A stretch of DNA of 64,000 bases from Parabacteroides sp. TM07-1AC (GTDB lineage Bacteria; Bacteroidota; Bacteroidia; Bacteroidales; Tannerellaceae), in NCBI RefSeq assembly GCF_003480915.1, contig NZ_QUKD01000002.1, forward strand, positions 380,120 to 444,119. Direction: 5' to 3'. Positions within the stretch are counted from its first letter, which is position 1, and each line of letters starts with the position of its first letter. A model generated the notes under the pieces. It was given only the letters and a program-made list of their open reading frames with translations. It made no database searches and had not been told where the DNA came from. Positions 36,267-44,819 of this stretch are shown one piece after another. Made by a program: the position numbers and the translations under genes.

Positions 36267-36851
36267 CTACAATTCTATATCATCCCCTGAGATGATCCCA
36301 TTCATGATGGCATAAAAAGTCAGGCCGGAAACGGTTTTGATACCTAATTTAGTAGTGATATTCTTTCGGTGAGTGAGGACCGTGTTCAAGCTGATGCTTA
36401 ATTTATCCGCTATTTCCTTGTTGGTGATACCTTTTACGATCAATTGGAGGACATCGGTTTCACGGGTAGAAAGGTCTTTGTTCGTATCTCCAGATAGATT
36501 GGCGGAGTTATCGTTGGCTAGCAATTGCTGTAACTGCTCGATGATTATCTCCTGGGAGGCTTTTACCGTGATATGGTTCGTGGTAGAGATACCACCGTCA
36601 CCTTCTCCCCCATTGATTAACACAACCGTTTTACTACGGCGAGGCAGGAAAAAATCACCATTCATTACCTGTGTTTCAGGTGAGGTAAAATAGTAATCGA
36701 ACGTATCGTTGCAACCGTCAACATTGAAAGCATCGAACGTAGGAAACCAACACACTTCCACAGGAGGGAAATAGTCGGTAAGCAAGCTCTGAAGACCAAT
36801 GCTCTGCAAAGTATCGGATAAAATGATTGCTATTTGCTTGGTTCTATGCAT
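36267..36851 (-). CDS. LuxR-type regulator with degenerate receiver
   Basis: 194 aa. The C-terminal GerE helix-turn-helix (about 130-185) reads LSTRETDVLQLIVKGITNKEIADKLSISLNTVLTHRKNI. The N-terminal part has the size of a receiver domain, but the acidic pocket and phosphorylatable aspartate of true receivers are not evident (ILSDTLQSIGLQSLL), so phosphorylation-independent sensing is likely. The ATG at 36851 is used. It is the last gene of the cytochrome operon, 9 nt after the hemerythrin-like gene, and precedes the receptor 2 gene. In Porphyromonas gingivalis a LuxR-type regulator (CdhR) has been reported to act on the hmu heme-uptake genes; a related role here is inference from family and context. 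Confidence 0.82.
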   Translation of the reverse strand: MHRTKQIAIILSDTLQSIGLQSLLTDYFPPVEVCWFPTFDAFNVDGCNDTFDYYFTSPETQVMNGDFFLPRRSKTVVLINGGEGDGGISTTNHITVKASQEIIIEQLQQLLANDNSANLSGDTNKDLSTRETDVLQLIVKGITNKEIADKLSISLNTVLTHRKNITTKLGIKTVSGLTFYAIMNGIISGDDIEL

Positions 36852-36860
36852 CAATACGGA

Positions 36861-37571
36861 TTATTTACACAGTTTCTCCATGGCTGATACCATCGGAGTC
36901 AGAATACGGTAACGGATACGATTATGTTGTTTGATGTCTTTTTCAAGGCTGCTGATGCCGAAGATCACGGCATAACATAAATTCTCATTGTAATCACCCG
37001 ACAGGTGTTTAACCATTATGCCTTTCAGATCGGACAACAACGCCTCGATAGGATCTTCCAGCCGCTGCTCACCGCCAAGTTGAAGCACTCCCGTTTCGCC
37101 GGAAGCCTGACAACCGTTGATCTTCTCACTTAATGCCTGGCAATAAGGGAACCAAACCGTGTCGTCTTTCTCGATACGCGCCGTCAACTCTTCCTTAAAA
37201 GAAGAGAAGAATTTGCCGATCAGATTCAACGTATTGTTTCCCGGGGTACTCATAGAGATAAAAGAAGTCAGATGCCGCTCTATGTTCGGCAGTTGATAAC
37301 GTAAATAATATTGGTTGGTCTTGGTCAGGTAATCGATGATCTGCGAAGTATGGAAGGTCTGCAACTTCCTTTCCGGGAAATATTCCTCGTTCAGGAACGT
37401 GTTTATTACCGTCAGCAGGAAATCCGTATCCAGCTGATATTCTTCACAGATCGTTTTCACCGATTTATCCCCCAATCCGAGGCGGATACCAAACCGGTTG
37501 ATTACAGGAATGAGTGAGGGATGTTCCTCCACCACCTCACTCATTTGCATATTTGGATATACTAAAGGCAT
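36861..37571 (-). CDS. Hemerythrin-like protein with N-terminal DUF1858-type segment
   Basis: 236 aa, no signal. The N-terminus (about 5-70, SEVVEEHPSLIPVINRFGIRLGLGDKSV) resembles the DUF1858/ScdA N-terminal domain. The rest is the four-helix hemerythrin type of the RIC/ScdA iron-sulfur repair group. The ligand motifs expected in that group are largely altered: where His-His-x-Tyr-Leu is usual, the sequence reads TNQYYLRYQLP, and the last helix has KDIKQHNRIRYRILTP rather than an LxxHIxxEN-type motif. Diiron binding is therefore uncertain. Pairing with a LuxR-type regulator 9 nt downstream suggests a sensor/partner role. It starts 3 nt after the TIM-barrel gene. Confidence 0.68.
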   Translation of the reverse strand: MPLVYPNMQMSEVVEEHPSLIPVINRFGIRLGLGDKSVKTICEEYQLDTDFLLTVINTFLNEEYFPERKLQTFHTSQIIDYLTKTNQYYLRYQLPNIERHLTSFISMSTPGNNTLNLIGKFFSSFKEELTARIEKDDTVWFPYCQALSEKINGCQASGETGVLQLGGEQRLEDPIEALLSDLKGIMVKHLSGDYNENLCYAVIFGISSLEKDIKQHNRIRYRILTPMVSAMEKLCK

Positions 37572-37574
37572 AGT

Positions 37575-38516
37575 TTATGCTTCTTCCCATTGTTTGCGCA
37601 AGAGTTCTACTGCGGCAGGGACAACAATGTTGCGATCACCCTGGCATCCGCATTCGAAACTTACGTATTTATCATAACCTAACATCTTCAAACCTTTGAA
37701 GCCGTCTACATAATTATCCGCCTCACCGTCTTCACCCGGCATGCTGCGACGTTTACGGCTTGCCACGTGCACGTGCTGCAGATAGTCACCCGCTGAAAGG
37801 AACGCTCCCATATCGGACGTTTCCTCCCAGGTCATATGCCAGAAGTCCCCCATGCAACGTACACCCGGATTGTTGATATCACGGCATATGGAAGCTGCAT
37901 CGGCCACCTGACGCATATAGAAACATTCTTTGCGGTTCAGAGGTTCAAAAATCACGGTCGTTCCGTTCTGTGCAGCATGATTACCCATCTCCGTAAACTG
38001 TTCGCACAGGAAGTCACGGGTTTCCTGGTTATGAGGAAGCGCGGGGACCTGCCCGTTGAACGCCGGAACGATGATAACACCTGTCGACCCCAGCTCGCCG
38101 GCTGCGGTGATGATCTCCTTCATTGTATCCATACATTTCTTACGAATAGCAGGATCGGTAGAAAGGATAAATCCTTCAAAGCCGGCACAAATAGCACTGA
38201 CCTTGATATCACGACCGTTCAGAGCCTCTTTGATCTCTTTCACCCGGTCTTTCAGTCCGCGTCCGCCCGGTTCGAAACCGACCACACCCAGCTTCTCCAT
38301 ATAGTCCAGCTTCTGGTTCAGGTTTTCACCCGGCGCAATACCTTCCTGGAAAGAGATGTTCAGTTTTGCTTTTGTGTTGCAGCAGGACTTTGTCTCCGGA
38401 CATTGTTCATCCGAAGAAGCCTTACCGGCACAAGAAGCCAACGCACCGGTACTGACAGCAGCTACTGCAGCACCGGATAATGTTGTTTTTAAAAAGTTTC
38501 TTCTATTCAATGACAT
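37575..38516 (-). CDS. Tat-exported TIM-barrel sugar isomerase/epimerase-like protein
   Basis: 313 aa. The N-terminus NRRNFLKTTLSGAAVAAVSTGALASC combines a Tat-type motif (RRNFLK) with a lipobox-like LASC, so export as a folded, possibly lipid-anchored protein is expected. The mature part is an AP-endonuclease-2/xylose-isomerase-like barrel: FEPGGRGLKDRV, then TVIFEPLNRKECF, MGDFWHM and VSFECGCQGD, with acidic and histidine metal ligands in order. Such exported proteins act on sugars or 3-keto sugars in some Bacteroidetes pathways. It lies 8 nt after the Gfo/Idh/MocA gene and 3 nt before the hemerythrin-like gene. The precise reaction is unknown. Confidence 0.78.
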   Translation of the reverse strand: MSLNRRNFLKTTLSGAAVAAVSTGALASCAGKASSDEQCPETKSCCNTKAKLNISFQEGIAPGENLNQKLDYMEKLGVVGFEPGGRGLKDRVKEIKEALNGRDIKVSAICAGFEGFILSTDPAIRKKCMDTMKEIITAAGELGSTGVIIVPAFNGQVPALPHNQETRDFLCEQFTEMGNHAAQNGTTVIFEPLNRKECFYMRQVADAASICRDINNPGVRCMGDFWHMTWEETSDMGAFLSAGDYLQHVHVASRKRRSMPGEDGEADNYVDGFKGLKMLGYDKYVSFECGCQGDRNIVVPAAVELLRKQWEEA

Positions 38517-38524
38517 ATCGTTAC

Positions 38525-39910
38525 TTATTTTGTATCACGAGGTTTACCCGGTACCGGAACTGTGAATGAACTCATATCCATCTTACCCAGATTGAGGTCT
38601 TTCGGAGTATAATCCAGCGGAGAAGCAGTCATGGCATCCCATGTCGTTTCAGCTCCCGTATAAGCAGATTCACGTCCCATGATAGCAGCCATGTTCGATA
38701 CGGCTGTTTCAGTAGCCTGCTGAAGCGGTTTGTTGCCACGGATGCTGTTGATCCAGTTTACGTGTTCCAGTGTATACGGGTCGTTCTGCTTGAAGTTGGC
38801 TTTCTCTGCTTCGTAGTCATATTTCCAAATCACATTGCCGGCAAGGTCTTTGATCTCCATCGTTGCACTGTTCCATGAGCCTTTCGTTCCTTGGATAAAT
38901 TCGCTGACATTGTTGGCACAACCGTCTACTTGGCGACACATACTATGCAAATGGATACCGTTCTCCATCGTGAAATCGATGCTGAAGTTATCATACTGAT
39001 CACCGGTAATACGACGCTGACGAGAACCGAAGCCGACAGCTTTTACCGGCTTCAAGCCACTGAACCAGGTAAATACATCGATATTATGTACATGCTGTTC
39101 TACGATATGGTCACCGGATAACCATTTCCAGTTCACCCAGTCTTTGATCATATATTCGCAATCGTTCCATTCTTTTTGACGCTCGCGGAACCACAACATA
39201 TTCTGATTCCAGTAAACCGTACCGCCTGTGATCTCACCGATCATACCTTCCATGATCTTCTTGTAAGACTCTACATAAGGACGCTGGTGATGACGCTGTG
39301 TACCAGTGATCACGCGAAGATTCTTAGCTTCCGCCTGTTTGGCAGTAGCCATGATCGTACGATAACCAACCGGATCCACACAGATCGGTTTTTCCAGGAA
39401 TGAATGTTTTCCCTTTTCTGTCGCATACTGGAAATGTACCGGGCGGAATACAGGAGGAGTTGCAATGATCACCACATCTACCCCACTGTCTATTACCTGC
39501 TTATAAGCATCCAGACCGACAAAACGCTTGTCTTCCGGAATATCTATATTCTTATCTTTTTTCAGTTTATCAGCCAGTCCGTCGATTCTTTCTTTGAATG
39601 TATCGCCCAACGCAACGATAGTTACGCCATTCGCAGCATTCAGGAAATTGAAAGCAGCACCGGAACCACGTCCGCCGCAACCGATAACACCAGCTTTCAG
39701 TTCTTGTCCGTCTGTTGCCAGGTCGGGCAGTTCCGGGATATAATAAGTACCCGGTTCTTTCAGCGGTTTCAAAGCATTTGCTTTTTCTCCACTGCTACAT
39801 GAGGTTAAAACCACACCTGCTGCGCCACCTGTTCCAATTGCACCCAGTGCACCGGCCATAGCGGAGCTCTTTAAAAATGATCTTCTACTGATACTGTTTT
39901 CCTTTTTCAT
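38525..39910 (-). CDS. Tat-exported Gfo/Idh/MocA family oxidoreductase
   Basis: 461 aa. A Tat signal (SRRSFLKSSAMAGALG) ends in a lipobox-like LTSC near 38. The Rossmann fold has GVIGCGGRGSGAAFNF (about 74-90) and the catalytic-lysine motif LEKPICVD near 175, then an alpha/beta substrate domain. Exported family members keep NAD(P) bound, as in Zymomonas glucose-fructose oxidoreductase, which also uses Tat. It probably oxidises or epimerises a sugar outside the cytoplasm. It follows the cytochrome-FGE fusion gene by 41 nt and precedes the TIM-barrel gene by 8 nt, suggesting that the three proteins act on one pathway. Confidence 0.85.
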   Translation of the reverse strand: MKKENSISRRSFLKSSAMAGALGAIGTGGAAGVVLTSCSSGEKANALKPLKEPGTYYIPELPDLATDGQELKAGVIGCGGRGSGAAFNFLNAANGVTIVALGDTFKERIDGLADKLKKDKNIDIPEDKRFVGLDAYKQVIDSGVDVVIIATPPVFRPVHFQYATEKGKHSFLEKPICVDPVGYRTIMATAKQAEAKNLRVITGTQRHHQRPYVESYKKIMEGMIGEITGGTVYWNQNMLWFRERQKEWNDCEYMIKDWVNWKWLSGDHIVEQHVHNIDVFTWFSGLKPVKAVGFGSRQRRITGDQYDNFSIDFTMENGIHLHSMCRQVDGCANNVSEFIQGTKGSWNSATMEIKDLAGNVIWKYDYEAEKANFKQNDPYTLEHVNWINSIRGNKPLQQATETAVSNMAAIMGRESAYTGAETTWDAMTASPLDYTPKDLNLGKMDMSSFTVPVPGKPRDTK

Positions 39911-39951
39911 GATATAGCAAAATTTAAAGAATTGATATTATTTACACTAGT

Positions 39952-41535
39952 CTACTTCATTGATGAATCCGGCTCGCAAACCACGCGGAAACCAATACCA
40001 CGTATATCAGAGTACCACCAGATACTTTTAGGTTGCTGCGGGTCGGTCTTTAACCACGCTTCATGTTTGGTATAGTCGCGGGCTGCCGAACGCAAGTCTG
40101 CAGCATCGGATGTATAGTTACCTCCGCGTACTACCCACTCTGTTCCTTCGGTTACCAACGGATCTGTTACAGATTCGCCCCCTTTGCCATAAGCTTCAGG
40201 ATCATACTTGTCTGCACAATATTCCATGACATTACCCAACATATTCTTTAATCCGAACGGATTGGCTTTCACCAGTTCCGGTTCCTGTGTCTTGTTCTTA
40301 CTGTTCTTACTGTAGATAACGAACGAGCTGATGCTGTCGGTCTTTGCGTCAAAGAACTTACGCCAGAATCCCTGGTCGGAGAAGTCCTTCGGGCTACCGC
40401 TGAAGAAGTAAGGAGTTTCCGTACCGCCACGGGCTGCATATTCCCACTCAGCTTCGGTCGGCAGACGATATTTCTTGCCGGTCTTCTTCGACAACCACTG
40501 GCAGAATGTTTCTGCTGCATAATGTGTCATCGTAATAGCCGGACGGTCGCCACCACCCCATCCCTGATCGGGGAATCCGAACGGTGGTGTAGGACCGGAA
40601 ATAGCATCTACATCCGGATTGCTGTTGTTTGCATATACAGTTTCGGGAGGAGTACGTCCTTCACTCATCGTATTACCATAGAACGACCAGTACTGGTCCC
40701 AGGTAACTTCCACCTCAGCCATAAAGAACGGGCTGACTGTCACCGTACGGACAGGAGCCTCGTCCGGTTCATGGAACGGTTCCTTGCTGGTACTACCCAT
40801 TTTGAACGAACCGCCCGGAACAGCAACCATCTTGAATGATACCGGAGTTCCGGGTATCTGTTCTACATAGTCCGTGAAGCTTGTAACCTGTGTCGGTTCT
40901 TTAAAATACAGACTGGTATCGATAGCAGCAGAGCCGGCCAGTCCAGGTATACCCGTCAACTTCGAATGGTTGTAATTCGGGTTGTAGTGTCCGGCATCCA
41001 GATGACAGCTGATACACTGCAGGTCCAGTTTCTTTTCATTCTCATCATAATAAAGGTGTGCAGTGATACCATCGTTTGTGATTCCTTCCGGAAACAAGTT
41101 CTGGTGACACTCTTTACATGATTCGTTCGGGATATACTTAACGGCATGTTCCAATTCCGACTTTACGTTCCAGTCAAAATCGGCGCTGTCTTTCGTCATA
41201 AAAGACCAGACATCTTTCAGGCCCAGCTTAGCTTTTGCCGTATAATGGTTCCAGGTATCGTGTTTAGGCGGAAGGTGGCAGTCCACACAATGAACTTTCA
41301 CACCGCTTCCGTTATTTACGTGCTTGGATAATTTCCAACTACTTTCCACATGCGGATGCACATGGCACATCATACACGACTCGTCTGAAGAGAAATAGAC
41401 GGACGTATTATAAGCCAGGATCATTACCCCGGCACCACATATCCCCCCTAGAAGAAGCATAAAGGTCTTTCCTTTAAAAAAACTCTTCTTCTTTTGGTCT
41501 GATGAATATCGATTAGAATTTTTGTTAGTAGCCAT
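39952..41535 (-). CDS. Tetraheme NapC/NrfH-type cytochrome fused to an FGE-like domain
   Basis: 527 aa. One N-terminal membrane anchor (about 25-48) is followed by four heme-binding motifs: CMMCH (54-58), CVDCH (83-87), CKECH (140-144) and CISCH (174-178). This is the layout of NapC/NrfH quinol-oxidising cytochromes. From about 235 to the end it has the formylglycine-generating-enzyme/sulfatase-modifying fold: VPGGSFKMGS, RLPTEAEWEYAARGG near 355, GNVMEYCADKY and IRGIGFRVV. The paired cysteines of active FGE are not seen in the C-terminal part (VVRGGNYTSDAADLRSAARD), so it is probably a binding or lectin-like module, as in GldJ/GldK. It is the first gene of a five-gene operon. Electron exchange between the quinone pool and exported sugar enzymes is my inference. 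Confidence 0.85.
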   Translation of the reverse strand: MATNKNSNRYSSDQKKKSFFKGKTFMLLLGGICGAGVMILAYNTSVYFSSDESCMMCHVHPHVESSWKLSKHVNNGSGVKVHCVDCHLPPKHDTWNHYTAKAKLGLKDVWSFMTKDSADFDWNVKSELEHAVKYIPNESCKECHQNLFPEGITNDGITAHLYYDENEKKLDLQCISCHLDAGHYNPNYNHSKLTGIPGLAGSAAIDTSLYFKEPTQVTSFTDYVEQIPGTPVSFKMVAVPGGSFKMGSTSKEPFHEPDEAPVRTVTVSPFFMAEVEVTWDQYWSFYGNTMSEGRTPPETVYANNSNPDVDAISGPTPPFGFPDQGWGGGDRPAITMTHYAAETFCQWLSKKTGKKYRLPTEAEWEYAARGGTETPYFFSGSPKDFSDQGFWRKFFDAKTDSISSFVIYSKNSKNKTQEPELVKANPFGLKNMLGNVMEYCADKYDPEAYGKGGESVTDPLVTEGTEWVVRGGNYTSDAADLRSAARDYTKHEAWLKTDPQQPKSIWWYSDIRGIGFRVVCEPDSSMK

Positions 41536-41622
41536 CTGTTTTTATGGTATTCTAAATTACACTTAGTCTAAGAATTAGATTTAAAAATCGGCAATAAAAG
41601 TAGCATTTTACTTAATATAAAG

Positions 41623-41670
41623 AAAGCATAACCAGTTGATTTAACGTAATAAGTAAACTGATTATGCTTT
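41623..41670. terminator. Hairpin terminator after the GH2 gene
   Basis: A 15-bp stem with one mismatch (41623-41637 with 41656-41670) and an 18-nt loop lies just 3' of the minus-strand GH2 gene. It separates it from the cytochrome operon. The T-run is stronger on the plus strand (41668-41674); on the minus strand it is TTTCTTTA. Confidence 0.6.
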
Positions 41671-41690
41671 TTTTAATTATTTTCAGACTC

Positions 41691-44600
41691 CTAGAGATTG
41701 GATTGAACAGGTGTCATAATGAAAGTAAATTCATAATCACCATAAGGTAAACGATATTTCTCCAGTGGCAATGTACCCCAACTGTTCACACAACCTAATC
41801 CCATTTGCGCTTTATCTATACAAAGATTTGTATAGTCTACTTTCGGGACCAGCTCTGAATGTCTCTGATCTTTCTGTACACCGTCGTCCAGCGATTCGAT
41901 CGAATAATTCAATGCGGAAGCAGAGAACGGAGCCTCGGCGACGAACATCAAACCATTACCTCCCTTATTCGTCTGTTTCCACCAGCGGATATCTGTCTTT
42001 GTACCGGTTTCCTGCGGACGGATATAAGAATAGAACTGTTCATCGACTGTCTGGCAGAATTTACCCAGGTCAGTTACGTTGTTACGGTCTGAATAATTCT
42101 CCCACGGACCACGTCCATAGTACTTGATCAGCGACATCTCTTCCGGCATCTGCATCTGCATACCGAAACGGAACATATCGGAAACCTTGGCTGACTTGTC
42201 GGCCACCATCTTCTGTGATACTTTTACCGCACCTTCATTATTTATAGTATAGGATATAGACAATTTAGCCGATACGGCTTCCATCGTATATTCAGCATTT
42301 ACTACAGCCTGACCGTTCTCGATCTTATTCGTCAGTGAAGTCAGCTTCAGACCCGGTTCTTTCCAGGCAGCATATTTTTTCTGCAAACCGGCACCCATAT
42401 CGTTATCGGTCGGTGCACGCCAGAAGTTCGGTGTCAGCTTTCCGCCTTCATCGATCAAAGCCAGTCCTTTCACATCGTATTTGCAAAGGAATCCGTCATG
42501 CTTATTAAATTCGATCAGGAAGTTCTCGCCGGAAACGATCAGGTAATTATAATCGTTCTCTTTGATTGTCGGAATGACAGTAGCAATATTGGTCTTCTCC
42601 ACATTAGCCAGTTTCAATTCAGGAGCTTTGTACGGACGAACCACCAGCTGATTCTTGGCAACCGTATGTCCGGCAGGAAGCATCGTTTCCGCTTTCTTCA
42701 GTTTGAAAGCCACATTCAGCAGTAATTCCTTACATTTACATATACCTTCCGTACTATAATTCAACTTTACAGATTTAGTCTGCTGCGGAGCGACATCCAG
42801 ATCCTTGATCATACCGGTCTGTATCACTTCACCCTCAGCCAACAGTTCCCATTCAGCATAATAACCGTCGAGATTACGGAAGAAGTTCTCATTATACACA
42901 TTCACGACACCGTTTGCCAGGTCGGAAGGAGTTACCCAAATAGACTGATAGATATAGCCTACTTCATGCATATGCGGATTCGGTTTACGATCCGGACTGA
43001 TCAAACCATTATCGAGGAAGTTGTTATCGGTTGCATCATAACGGTTAAAGTCACCGCCATAGCCATAAAATTCAACACCTTTGTCATTCTTCCAACGCAA
43101 AGACTGATCCACAAAGTCCCAAATGAAACCACCCTGATACTTCGGATACTTACGGACAAGATCCCAATATTCTTTAAATCCACCCTGTGAATTACCCATT
43201 GCATGTGCATATTCACACTGGATAAGCGGTTTATCGACATTACCGTTGCAATAGTCTTCACATCTTTTATAATCCAAATACATCGGGCAGTAGATATCGG
43301 TAAATTCATTCGTTCCGGCCTGTTCGTACTGAACGGCACGGCTCTTGTCTTCATTTTTGATCCAGGTGTAGCATGCTTCGAAGTTCGGTCCGAAACCAGC
43401 TTCATTACCTAACGACCAAAAGATGATGGACGGATGGTTGAAACCACGCTGTACATTACGCTGGTTACGCTCCATATGTGCTTTTGCATATAACGGATTC
43501 TTAGCCAGTGTTTCTTCGCCATATCCCATACCGTGAGATTCCACATTCGCTTCGGCAACGACATAGATACCGTATTCGTTGCACAGGTCATACCACAAAT
43601 TCGCATCCGGATAGTGACAGGTACGAACCGCATTGAGGTTGTACTCTTTCATTATTCTGATATCCTGCAGCATACGTTCGCGGGATACGACATAACCTCC
43701 GTCCGGATCCATTTCATGACGGTCTGCTCCTTTGAACAATACCGGCTGACCGTTTACCAGTATCTGACTGTTCTTCAGTTCGATCTTACGGAAACCGACC
43801 TTTACCGGAATAACTTCCAGTTCCTTATTACCATCTTTCAAAGTGGCCACCAATGTATAGAGGTTCGGTGTTTCAGCCGTCCATTTTAACGGATTGGCAA
43901 CAGCGATGTCTGTCGATACTTTACCCGATCCCTTTAAGGAAGCCGTAGCAACCGGATTGCCTTGTTTGTCCAACAATTTCAAGTCTACCGTCCCGCTACC
44001 TTTCAGGTTCAGGCTCACATTCAATGTCGCATCCTTATACTGGGCATCCAAATCCGGAGTCACACGGATATCCTGAATATATTTGGGATTGCGTGCATAC
44101 AGATAGCAGTCGCGACCGACACCTGACAGACGCAGGAAATCCTGGTCTTCCAGATACGTGCCGTCACACCAGCGGAAAGTCTGGAACGCGATCAGGTTCT
44201 TGCCCGGTTTCAGGTATTTTGTCAAATCGAACTCAGCTTCGAGTTTGCTGTCTTCGCTGTAACCGACATACTGGCCGTTCACCCAAAGATACATATTGGA
44301 AGTCACCGAACCGAAATGAGCAAAAATCTCCTTACCTTTCCAGTCTGCCGGAATAACTATTTCTTTACGATAAGAACCGACATGATTGTTTTCTACAGGT
44401 ATTTCAGGTGGGTTATTCTTGAACTGGTTCCGCCAGGCATATCCTACATTCACATAAATAGGATCGCCGAAACCATTCAGTTCCCAAATACCGGGTACAG
44501 GCATATTCGCCCATCCTTTGTCATTGAAACCGACCTGGTAAAAATCAGTAGGACGTGCATCGGCATCTTTCACCCAGTTAAATTTCCAGGTTCCGTTCAA

Positions 44601-44789
44601 AGTCATAAAATTGGCTGATGATTCTTTACATCCCTTTAACGCTGCATCTGCTGTTTCGAACGCAAAGTAGTTCGCATGCATCGGGGCACGGTTCACCGCA
44701 TTCACGTTCGGATCTCTCCACTCATTCTTTTGAGCGAATGCTGTCATTCCGATCAAGGAACAACAGCAAACTAACATTTTTAATTTCAT
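41691..44789 (-). CDS. Secreted GH2 beta-galactosidase, LacZ type
   Basis: 1032 aa with a signal peptide (about 1-19, ending AFAQ). The five-domain LacZ layout is seen: a jelly-roll domain (WVNGQYVGYSEDSKLEAEFD), Ig-like domains, the catalytic barrel, and a C-terminal beta-galactosidase small-chain domain (NFWRAPTDNDMG, then YGRGPWENYSDR). The acid/base is Glu463 in WSLGNEAGFG and the nucleophile is Glu526 in CEYAHAMGNS. It should hydrolyse terminal beta-galactosides in the periplasm. It is preceded by a Gfo/Idh/MocA gene 30 nt upstream on the same strand, so the two may work on a galactoside and its derived sugar. No SusCD pair is next to it. Confidence 0.92.
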   Translation of the reverse strand: MKLKMLVCCCSLIGMTAFAQKNEWRDPNVNAVNRAPMHANYFAFETADAALKGCKESSANFMTLNGTWKFNWVKDADARPTDFYQVGFNDKGWANMPVPGIWELNGFGDPIYVNVGYAWRNQFKNNPPEIPVENNHVGSYRKEIVIPADWKGKEIFAHFGSVTSNMYLWVNGQYVGYSEDSKLEAEFDLTKYLKPGKNLIAFQTFRWCDGTYLEDQDFLRLSGVGRDCYLYARNPKYIQDIRVTPDLDAQYKDATLNVSLNLKGSGTVDLKLLDKQGNPVATASLKGSGKVSTDIAVANPLKWTAETPNLYTLVATLKDGNKELEVIPVKVGFRKIELKNSQILVNGQPVLFKGADRHEMDPDGGYVVSRERMLQDIRIMKEYNLNAVRTCHYPDANLWYDLCNEYGIYVVAEANVESHGMGYGEETLAKNPLYAKAHMERNQRNVQRGFNHPSIIFWSLGNEAGFGPNFEACYTWIKNEDKSRAVQYEQAGTNEFTDIYCPMYLDYKRCEDYCNGNVDKPLIQCEYAHAMGNSQGGFKEYWDLVRKYPKYQGGFIWDFVDQSLRWKNDKGVEFYGYGGDFNRYDATDNNFLDNGLISPDRKPNPHMHEVGYIYQSIWVTPSDLANGVVNVYNENFFRNLDGYYAEWELLAEGEVIQTGMIKDLDVAPQQTKSVKLNYSTEGICKCKELLLNVAFKLKKAETMLPAGHTVAKNQLVVRPYKAPELKLANVEKTNIATVIPTIKENDYNYLIVSGENFLIEFNKHDGFLCKYDVKGLALIDEGGKLTPNFWRAPTDNDMGAGLQKKYAAWKEPGLKLTSLTNKIENGQAVVNAEYTMEAVSAKLSISYTINNEGAVKVSQKMVADKSAKVSDMFRFGMQMQMPEEMSLIKYYGRGPWENYSDRNNVTDLGKFCQTVDEQFYSYIRPQETGTKTDIRWWKQTNKGGNGLMFVAEAPFSASALNYSIESLDDGVQKDQRHSELVPKVDYTNLCIDKAQMGLGCVNSWGTLPLEKYRLPYGDYEFTFIMTPVQSNL

Positions 44790-44819
44790 TTCTATCTTTG
44801 ATTTACTAATGTGCGGTAA

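Noticed and set aside
39952..41535. Formylglycine-generating enzyme (sulfatase maturation)
   Set aside because: No catalytic cysteine pair seen in the C-terminal FGE region and no sulfatase gene in the window; the fold alone does not show the activity.
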